Shown here piece after piece: positions 45,772 through 52,569 of a stretch of DNA of 64,000 nt. The notes under the pieces are model-generated. The model had not been told where the DNA came from and ran no database searches. It saw only the letters and a program-made list of their open reading frames with translations. Made by a program: the position numbers and the translations under genes. Location: contig CBDAOL010000010.1 of NCBI GenBank assembly GCA_965198045.1, forward strand, positions 411,176 through 475,175. The letters run 5' to 3'. The DNA is from CBDDEC01 sp965198045. GTDB taxonomy: Bacteria; Chloroflexota; Dehalococcoidia; UBA2979. The first letter of the stretch is position 1. Each line of letters opens with the position of its first letter.

Positions 45772-46737
45772 CTAGGCGCCGCGGTGCCGCTGGATCGGCA
45801 GCTCGCGATGGCGCTCACCAGTGGCGCTGAAGACAGCGTTCGAGACGGCGGCTGCGGTCGGCACGATGCCCGGCTCGCCTGCTCCCGTCGAGGGTGTGTC
45901 GGTTTCGCCAAGTAGGGCTACGTCGATGCGGGGTGCGTCGACGATTCGAGGCATGCGGTAGCGCGCAAGACCCGCGTTCAGGAGGCGGCCCTGCTCGAAA
46001 TCGATCGCCTCGTATAGAGCGTTGCCGATGCCCATCACGATCGCGCCCTCCATCTGGTTGGTCGCGCCGTCCGGGTTCACCACGAGCCCACAGTCCAGCG
46101 CGGCTGAGACGCGGGTGACGCGCACCTCGACTGGCTGGGCGTCGAGCTCGAGGCAGACCGCGGAATAAGAGCCAACGTCGAGCCCGATGGCGACGCCCGT
46201 GCCGGCACTGCCGTCCCAGCCGAAGTCGTCGGCTGCGTGTTCGAGCACGCGGCGGTAGCGCGGCTCCTCGAGATGGCGTAGACGCAGCTCGACGGGGTCT
46301 GCGCCCACGGCCTTCGCGATCTCGTCCATGTGCACTTCGCGCGCGAAGTGGTTAACCGCTCCGCCGAGAGAGCTGTAGGAGCCAGCGGCGAGCGGGCTCT
46401 CAGCGCGGGCGACCGTGACGCGGGCGTGCGGTGTCGCATACGGAGAGAACAGAACCGCGTTGCCCGATCGTGGCGCGCTCACCGGCGTGGTAGGCGTCGC
46501 ATGCCACGCCGTCAGCGTGCCGTCGTGTTTGAAACCGCTGCGGATCGTGATGAGCGCAGCCGGGCGGAAGGTTGCCCACGTCGTTTCCTCGGCGCGCGTG
46601 TACGCCACTCGGAGCGGCGCCGCGGCCGCACGAGCGAGCCGCGCTGCCTCTTCGGCCGGATCGAAGATCGACTTGCCGCCGAACCCGCCCCCGATGTCGG
46701 GCGTGATCACGCGGACCGCCGCCTCCTCGATCGCGAA
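45772..46737 (-). pseudogene. Molybdenum hydroxylase large-subunit C-terminal fragment
   Basis: The reverse strand encodes about 320 residues of a xanthine-dehydrogenase/CoxL-type molybdopterin-binding subunit: VRVITPDIGGGFGGKSIFDP, RVAYTRAEETTWATFRPAAL, NHFAREVHMDEIAKAVGADP and the catalytic-Glu motif STGAGEPGIVPTAAAVSNAV. The N-terminal 350-400 residues and the FAD and 2Fe-2S subunits are missing: the 5' end is cut at 46738 by the dppC-tail repeat. The open frame suggests recent truncation. Original role: hydroxylation of an aldehyde, CO or N-heterocycle, not resolvable. Confidence 0.82.
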
Positions 46738-47003
46738 CGTCGGCGTGGGTCTCGGTACGCCGAGCTGGGGCGCCATGATCTCCGAAGGGCGCGACTTAAT
46801 GACGCGCGCCTGGTGGCTGACCGCGATCCCCGGTGTGGCGATCCTGTTGATCGCGCTGAGCGGGAACCTCGCCGGCGACTGGCTACGAGACGCGATCGAT
46901 CCGCGGTTGCGCAACGTTCGCTGAGGCTGGATCGGCCCTACGACCGTCGAATGGGTCGAGCGCGTTGGCAAAAAGAAAACCATTGGATTAACACATACGC
47001 TTT
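46738..47003 (+). repeat. 266-bp direct repeat, copy 2 (dppC-like tail, 62 codons)
   Basis: Contains the last 62 codons of a dppC-like gene (LGTPSWGAMISEGRDLMTRA to IDPRLRNVR and TGA at 46922) fused to the hydroxylase fragment, then the same downstream 75 bp as at 37081. Differences from copy 1 are mainly synonymous, as in LLIALSGN for LLVALSGN. Confidence 0.9.
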
Positions 47004-47030
47004 GAAATCGTTCCCAGATCTGGCTACAAT
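47002..47030 (+). promoter_or_regulatory. Sigma-70-type promoter of the solute-binding protein gene
   Basis: TTGAAA at 47002..47007 and TACAAT at 47025..47030 are separated by 17 bp, close to consensus, and lie 45 bp before the ATG at 47075. The repeat shared with 37158 ends exactly at the -35 region, so the other copy has lost this promoter. Confidence 0.65.
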
Positions 47031-47074
47031 CCGCCGAGACGGACCACCCTAGGTCCGAACCAAAGGGGCGTTCA

Positions 47075-48850
47075 ATGAGCGACCACAGCTACTGGACTCG
47101 ACTCTCTCAACAGCGATTGAGCCGCCGAGGTGCCCTCCGCAGTACAGCTGTCGGCGCTGCCGGTTTGGCCGGCGCTGCGCTGATCGGCTGCGGCGACGAT
47201 GACGATGACGATGACGACGGTGGAGTTGGAACTCCAGTCGCGACCGCGACCGCGACCGCGACCGGCCCTGGCGCGACGGCGACCCCAACAGTCGCCGCCG
47301 AGGAGATCAACCGTGAGGGCGAGTTACGCATCGTCCGCAGCGAGGATCGAGGCTCACTCGATCCACAGGCGGTCGCTGGAGTCGCCAACTACTTCAGCGC
47401 TGGGTTCTTCTACGGGGCCGTCCTGGTCCAGGACCCCGTCACCAGAGCGCCCGTGCCCCACATGGGCTCGTTCGAATGGGCCGATGCGAACGAGACCGTG
47501 ATCATCAGGGTGCATCCTGGGATCATCGATCACGAGGGGTTCCCCTATCTGGCCGAGGATCTCGCCTGGAGCATGCAGCGCAGCGCCGAGAAGGGTGAGT
47601 TCGCCGACCGCGATGACTTTACGAGCGCGCGGGCTCAGCTCTGGACGGACCTCGGTGAGCCCGAAGTGGTCGATGACCTGACGATCCGCATGAAGGTGCT
47701 GTCGCCGAACGTTACTCTGCCTGCAACGACGTTCGGCACAGCGATGGTGACCAGGCGTTACTTCGAGCGCGTCGGCGGTGACCAGGCGGGTCTCGAGCCC
47801 TCCGGGTTCGGGTCGTTCCGCTTCGTGTCTCGTATTCCGGACACGGAGACCAAGGCCACCCGCTACGACGACTACTTCTGGGACAACACGAACGCGTACG
47901 GCCCGTGGAAGACGACGTTCAAAGATATGACCCTGCTGGTTCGGCCCGAGCCGATTTCTCAGGTCGCCGCGCTGAAGGCGGGCGAGGCGGACTTCGTGCC
48001 CGAGATGGAAGTGGAACTTGCGACGAGCGAGTTCGGGGACGACGACGACTTCGAGGTTGTCTTCGTCAACCGCGGATTGGGCCACGCCATCCAGATGAAC
48101 ACGCAGGTGGCGACCGTTCCGGACACGGGAGAGGTCAACCCGTTCCTCGACGAGCGGGTGCGAGCGGCAGCGAACCTGGCGATTGACCGACAGGGCTACA
48201 TTGACTCGCTACTCACCGGCAAGGAGGGGCTGCTGAGGGGGCTGTCCTCGATCTCCGGTGGCTTCCCGGCAGGCGAGATCGAGCAGTTCGACCCCGGGTT
48301 CGACCTCGAGAAGGCGAAGGCGCTGATGGTCGAGGCGGGCTACGCGGAAGGCTTCGATGTCCCGCTCTACCACGGCACCGGTTACTTCTCGCAGTCCGAC
48401 GAGATCGTGCAGATCGTCCAGCAGTCGCTGGAGAAGATTGGAATCCGTGCCGAGATCCTGACGATGCCGTTTGCGGACGAGCTGCCGATCATCCGCGACA
48501 AGACCGTGTGGGGCCTCTTCTACTTCGGGTCCTCTGGCACGGCCGACGTGGAGGGCAACGCGCTTGCCTTCTGGGGCGACGAGGGGTTCTACAACCAATC
48601 GGCGATTCCGGGCTCGAAGCTGGACGATCTGACGCAGGCGCAGAAGAGCGCGTTCGACTCGGAGGAGCGGGCCGAGATCCTCAAGGAGGCGTGGATCCTG
48701 CACTACACGCAGCAAGGCTGGATCTTCCTCCACGAGGAGATTCAGACAGCGGTGTACAGCAGCAAACGGCTACGCTGGGAGCCCGACGGCGGCGAGGACC
48801 GCTTGAAGTTCGCTCCGTCCGAGTACGAGTTCCACGTACTGAACACCTAG
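47075..48850 (+). CDS. Peptide-type ABC transporter solute-binding lipoprotein (SBP_bac_5)
   Basis: 591 aa. The N-terminus has the twin-arginine motif SRRGALRSTAVGAAG and the lipobox LIGC with Cys39, then eight Asp and a flexible Ala/Thr/Pro/Gly linker (VATATATATGPGATATPT), so it is a Tat-exported lipoprotein tethered outside the cell. The binding domain shows SLDPQAVAGVANYFSAGFFY, DLAWSMQRSAEKGEF and NPFLDERVRAAANLAIDRQG. Ligands of the family include peptides, nickel, opines and sugars. AAAGGGG lies 8 bp before the ATG. It probably works with the permeases at 35252..37080, separated from it by rearrangement. Cassette 3 follows in the same direction 77 bp later. Confidence 0.92.
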   Translation: MSDHSYWTRLSQQRLSRRGALRSTAVGAAGLAGAALIGCGDDDDDDDDGGVGTPVATATATATGPGATATPTVAAEEINREGELRIVRSEDRGSLDPQAVAGVANYFSAGFFYGAVLVQDPVTRAPVPHMGSFEWADANETVIIRVHPGIIDHEGFPYLAEDLAWSMQRSAEKGEFADRDDFTSARAQLWTDLGEPEVVDDLTIRMKVLSPNVTLPATTFGTAMVTRRYFERVGGDQAGLEPSGFGSFRFVSRIPDTETKATRYDDYFWDNTNAYGPWKTTFKDMTLLVRPEPISQVAALKAGEADFVPEMEVELATSEFGDDDDFEVVFVNRGLGHAIQMNTQVATVPDTGEVNPFLDERVRAAANLAIDRQGYIDSLLTGKEGLLRGLSSISGGFPAGEIEQFDPGFDLEKAKALMVEAGYAEGFDVPLYHGTGYFSQSDEIVQIVQQSLEKIGIRAEILTMPFADELPIIRDKTVWGLFYFGSSGTADVEGNALAFWGDEGFYNQSAIPGSKLDDLTQAQKSAFDSEERAEILKEAWILHYTQQGWIFLHEEIQTAVYSSKRLRWEPDGGEDRLKFAPSEYEFHVLNT

Positions 48851-48927
48851 GCGGGATCGCTCCCGCCTCGGCGGCGCCGCGATCACGCCCGCCGCCGAGG
48901 CCGCGGATGCGGGCGAACGGTGTGGCG

Positions 48928-50334
48928 ATGGGTAACGAGCAGATCGCCCTGATGGCGCACTTCACGCGTCGCGTCGGCGTGGGAGCGACGCGCGACGAAC
49001 TGGAGTCGCTCGCCGCGCGCCCCTACGAAGAGGTCGTCGAGGAGTTCCTGCAGCCGGAATTCCCCGGCTCTGATGCTGGGGAGCCAGACCGGGATGTCCT
49101 GGATCGGTACCTGCCCACATCGACCAGTCCGGAGGTGCCGACCGGCTGGGCATCGCGCTGGCTCTACAACCTCGCGAACAACCCTCGTCCGCTGCGCGAC
49201 AAGATGGCGCTGTTCTGGCACCAGGTGTTCGCGACGGCGTACTTCAAGGGTTCGCACGCCCGCTCGATCGTGATCCAGATCGACATGTTCCGCGCCAACG
49301 GCATGGGCACCATGCGGCAGATCCTCCTCGACCTGTCACGCGACCCGGCGATGATTCACTGGCTCGACAACTCGGAGAATCATGCGAACGCGGTCAACGA
49401 GAACTACGGGCGGGAACTGCTCGAGCTGTTCTCGATGGGGGTAGGCAACTACAGCGAGGACGATATCAAGGCGGCGGCACGGGCATTCACTGGTTGGACC
49501 TTCACCCAGCCAGTGCCGCTCTACCCCTACAGCACGACCGACTCCGCGTTCCGCTTTGACGCGGCCGATCACGACCGCGAGGAGAAGTCGTTCCTGGGTG
49601 AAACGGTGGTGGACGGCGAAGATGTCGTCGATGTCATCGTGAAGCAAGAGGCGTGCGCGCGCTTCATCGCGCGGCACCTCTACAGCTTCTTCGTCGCCGA
49701 CGAGCCGCCTGTGCCCTCGTGGCACGAGACGCCACCACGCGACCCCGAGGCAGTCGCCACCCTGGCTGCGACCTTCGCCGACTCCGATGGCGAGATCCGC
49801 GAGGTGATGCGGACGCTGCTCCTGTCCGACTTCTTCAAAGAGTCGCGATTCCAGCGAGTGAAGAGCCCGGCCGAGTTCATCGGCGGTGCGCTCAAGCTCT
49901 CCGGTGCGCCGCAGTTCCCCGACCTTTCGGTGGCGCACCTCTCGCGCGCTTCGCTCCTGATGGGTCAGGCGCTGATGGACCCGCCCTCCGTGGAGGGCTG
50001 GCACACCGGGCACGAGTGGCTCGACTCCGGCACGCTGACCGAGCGCGTCAACTTCGCGGTCTCGCAGGTGATGGACACCGACCGCCCGGGCGTCGCGGCG
50101 ATCATCGAACGCGTCGCGGCCGCTGGCGACGCCACGCCGCAGGCGCTGGTTGACCGCTGCCTCGAGCTCTGCGGACCCCTCGAGGTGAGCGACGAGACGC
50201 GCGCTACGCTGCTGGAGCGCGCTGGGGAGGGCGGTCCAGCGGTGTTCGATGGCGACGTCAGCGAAGCGGAGGCGGCTCGCATCGGACGAATCCTGCAGCT
50301 GATCGTAGCCGCACCCGAGTATCAGTTCGCGTAG
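48928..50334 (+). CDS. DUF1800 family protein, cassette copy 3
   Basis: 468 aa from ATG 48928 (ATG 48907 also possible). The most diverged copy: an insertion of five residues (EFPGSDAGEPDRD), AYFKGSHARSIVIQIDMFRA in place of FGSHARASAAQIELFRE, but the same NENYGRELLELFSMGVGNYS and VEGWHTGHEWLDSGTLTER. It lies 77 bp after the solute-binding gene with no visible terminator, so it may be cotranscribed with that gene rather than from the leader seen at copies 1 and 2. A GC-rich inverted repeat, CCGCCTCGGCGGC near 48865, lies between. No signal peptide. Confidence 0.93.
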   Translation: MGNEQIALMAHFTRRVGVGATRDELESLAARPYEEVVEEFLQPEFPGSDAGEPDRDVLDRYLPTSTSPEVPTGWASRWLYNLANNPRPLRDKMALFWHQVFATAYFKGSHARSIVIQIDMFRANGMGTMRQILLDLSRDPAMIHWLDNSENHANAVNENYGRELLELFSMGVGNYSEDDIKAAARAFTGWTFTQPVPLYPYSTTDSAFRFDAADHDREEKSFLGETVVDGEDVVDVIVKQEACARFIARHLYSFFVADEPPVPSWHETPPRDPEAVATLAATFADSDGEIREVMRTLLLSDFFKESRFQRVKSPAEFIGGALKLSGAPQFPDLSVAHLSRASLLMGQALMDPPSVEGWHTGHEWLDSGTLTERVNFAVSQVMDTDRPGVAAIIERVAAAGDATPQALVDRCLELCGPLEVSDETRATLLERAGEGGPAVFDGDVSEAEAARIGRILQLIVAAPEYQFA

Positions 50335-50345
50335 CGAGGACAGCG

Positions 50346-51491
50346 ATGACCGCGAAACTCCAGAAGGCGCCCGTGCTCGTTGTCGTGCAGCTCAACGGCG
50401 GTCTCGACTTCATGAACACGCTGATCCCGTATCAGAGCGGCGTCATCCGCGACGCGCGCCCGAACGTGAGCCTCCCCCTCGAGGACACGCTGCCGATCGA
50501 CGATCAGCTCGCCTGGCATCCCGCGGCGCGGGCGTTCAAGGAGCTGTACGACGCGGGCGACCTGGCGGTGATCCAGGGTGTCGGCTGGGAGAACTCGGAT
50601 CGCTCGCACTTCCGTGCGATGGATATCTGGCACACGTGCGAGCCGGACGAGATCGCCACCGAGGGCTGGCTCGCGAAGGTGACGCGCGAGTTTGACGCCG
50701 CGTCTGAGAATCCGCTGACCGCTGTCAGCTTCGGCCGCGGATTGCCTCGTGCGCTCGCCGCGTCGGGCGTGACTGTGACCTCGGTCGGTGACCTCGATCA
50801 GTTCGGGTTGATGACAGATGTCGAGGCGGAGGATGAGCGGGGCAAGGACCTCGACAGCTTCCGCCGCATGTACACACCGGTCGGCACCGGGATCGTGCAG
50901 GACTACCTCGCGCAGACCGGACGCAGCGTGCTGAAGAGCGCCGACATGCTGAAGGACGTGCCCGGGCACTACTCATCCGAGGTCGAATACGCGCCGAACC
51001 CGATCGCGCAGGCGCTGCGCGATGTGGCGCGCGTTCACACCGCGGGGCTGGGGACGCGCATCTTCTATACGCAACACGCGGGGTACGACCTGCACTCGAA
51101 CGAGTCGACGATGCTGCCGGGGCTGCTCACCGAGCTGACGGAGGCCGTCAGCGACTTCATGCAGGATCTGCGGGAACACGACGCCTCGGACGAGGTGGTG
51201 ATGCTCGTCTTCTCCGAGTTCGGCCGGCGCATCAAGGACAACGGCTCTGGTACCGACCATGGCTCCGGCGGCGGCGCCTACCTGATCGGCGACCGCGTCG
51301 AGGGTGGCCTGTACGCCGAGTACCCCTCGATCGATCGGCAGGATTGGCTCTACGGCGAAGACCTCCGCCACACGATCGACTTCCGCAGCCTCTATGCGAC
51401 GCTGCTGGACCAGTGGTTGGGTGTCGATTCGGCCCCGGTCGTGGGCGGCGCCTTCGAGCAGATCAACCCCTTCCAGCGCTCAGTCGCGTGA
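50346..51491 (+). CDS. DUF1501 family protein, cassette copy 3
   Basis: 381 aa. Signatures as in copies 1 and 2: VLVVVQLNGGLDFMNTLIPY, HAGYDLHSNEST, LVFSEFGRRIKDNGSGTDHG. Residues about 100-320 are nearly identical to copy 1 (PDEIATEGWLAKVTREFDAA; TGRSVLKSADMLKDVPG), but the ends differ (SIDRQDWLYGEDLRHTIDFR; INPFQRSVA). No export signal. It does not overlap the NHL gene; 13 bp separate them, unlike the ATGA joints of copies 1 and 2. Confidence 0.93.
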   Translation: MTAKLQKAPVLVVVQLNGGLDFMNTLIPYQSGVIRDARPNVSLPLEDTLPIDDQLAWHPAARAFKELYDAGDLAVIQGVGWENSDRSHFRAMDIWHTCEPDEIATEGWLAKVTREFDAASENPLTAVSFGRGLPRALAASGVTVTSVGDLDQFGLMTDVEAEDERGKDLDSFRRMYTPVGTGIVQDYLAQTGRSVLKSADMLKDVPGHYSSEVEYAPNPIAQALRDVARVHTAGLGTRIFYTQHAGYDLHSNESTMLPGLLTELTEAVSDFMQDLREHDASDEVVMLVFSEFGRRIKDNGSGTDHGSGGGAYLIGDRVEGGLYAEYPSIDRQDWLYGEDLRHTIDFRSLYATLLDQWLGVDSAPVVGGAFEQINPFQRSVA

Positions 51492-51504
51492 CGGGCGGCG
51501 GACG

Positions 51505-52542
51505 ATGACCACCAACGGCGCCAGCGCAATCGACGCGGTCCAGAACGGTGAGTTCGAGGCGTTGCTGCGCGCCGGGTTCCCGTACGAAACGACCATCGGG
51601 ATGCGGCGCGTGACGTGGTATCCGATCGACATCGCGCTCGGCGAGGAGGGTCGGGTCTATTGCCTGCGGCGCGGGCCGTTCGAGGTCGGCGGCGTGATCT
51701 GCATGATCAACCGCGACGACGAAAACCTCGGCGTGATCGATGTCGGGTGGACGTGGCCGGTCGGGATCGTTCGTGACGCCGAAGAGCGGCTCTACGTCTC
51801 GGACGAGGCGCAGCACAACATCACCATCGTCAATCGCGAGGGCGAGCAGCTGGGACAGTGGGGCGAGCACGGCAGCGCGCCCGGCCAGCTCGATCGCCCG
51901 GCGCAGATGGCGTTCGACGCGGAGGGGCACTTGCTGGTGGCGGACGCGATGAACCACCGCATCCAGCGCTTCACCGTCGACGGCGAGTACATCGACGGCT
52001 TCGGCAGCTACGGCAGCGCGCCCGGCGAGTTCGACATGCCGTGGGGCATTGCCCTCGACGAGTCGGGCTGCATCTACGTGGGCGACTGGCGCAACGATCG
52101 GGTGCAGAAGTTGAGCCCGACGGGCGAGCCGCTGCTGACCATGGGCTCGAGCGGAGACGGCGATGGCGAGCTGAACCGTCCCGCCGGCGTCGCGGTCGAC
52201 CAGCACGGCGACATCTACGTGGCCGACCGAGGCAACAACCGCGTGATGCTCTTCGACCGGCGGGGCCGCTACGTCGAGCGGTTCATCGGCGACGCCACGA
52301 TCTCAAAGCTCGGGCGGGTGTACCTCATGGCGAACGCCAAGGTGCTGCGTCTTCGCGAGATGTCCGTCCTCGAGGACCAGAAGCGCTTCCGCGCGCCGGC
52401 CTCGGTGCGGGTTGATGGGGACCGGCTCTTCGTCGCTGACTTCGGCTTCCACCGGGTGCAGGTCTACCGCAAGGAGGCCTACCCGCTCACCGCCGCCGAG
52501 GTGATGCCGCACCCCGGGGCTCCCAACCTCTTTACCGTCTGA
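51505..52542 (+). CDS. NHL-repeat beta-propeller protein, cassette copy 3
   Basis: 345 aa. NHL units LDRPAQMAFDAEGHLLVADA with NHRIQRF, FDMPWGIALDESGCIYVGDW with NDRVQKL, and LNRPAGVAVDQHGDIYVADR with NNRVMLF. It lacks about 14 residues around the first blade that copies 1 and 2 have (the region of PNEEVRKFDPFRGGW). Soluble. The 27 bp to the convergent CoA-transferase gene leave no room for separate regulation; convergent transcripts would meet here. Confidence 0.92.
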   Translation: MTTNGASAIDAVQNGEFEALLRAGFPYETTIGMRRVTWYPIDIALGEEGRVYCLRRGPFEVGGVICMINRDDENLGVIDVGWTWPVGIVRDAEERLYVSDEAQHNITIVNREGEQLGQWGEHGSAPGQLDRPAQMAFDAEGHLLVADAMNHRIQRFTVDGEYIDGFGSYGSAPGEFDMPWGIALDESGCIYVGDWRNDRVQKLSPTGEPLLTMGSSGDGDGELNRPAGVAVDQHGDIYVADRGNNRVMLFDRRGRYVERFIGDATISKLGRVYLMANAKVLRLREMSVLEDQKRFRAPASVRVDGDRLFVADFGFHRVQVYRKEAYPLTAAEVMPHPGAPNLFTV

Positions 52543-52569
52543 CGATTCCGCCTCAGCGACCGCCGCCGG

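Noticed and set aside
47199..47260. GATGAC/GCGACC simple repeats, considered as a microsatellite
   Set aside because: They encode the Asp run and Ala/Thr linker of the solute-binding lipoprotein, a normal feature of these proteins.
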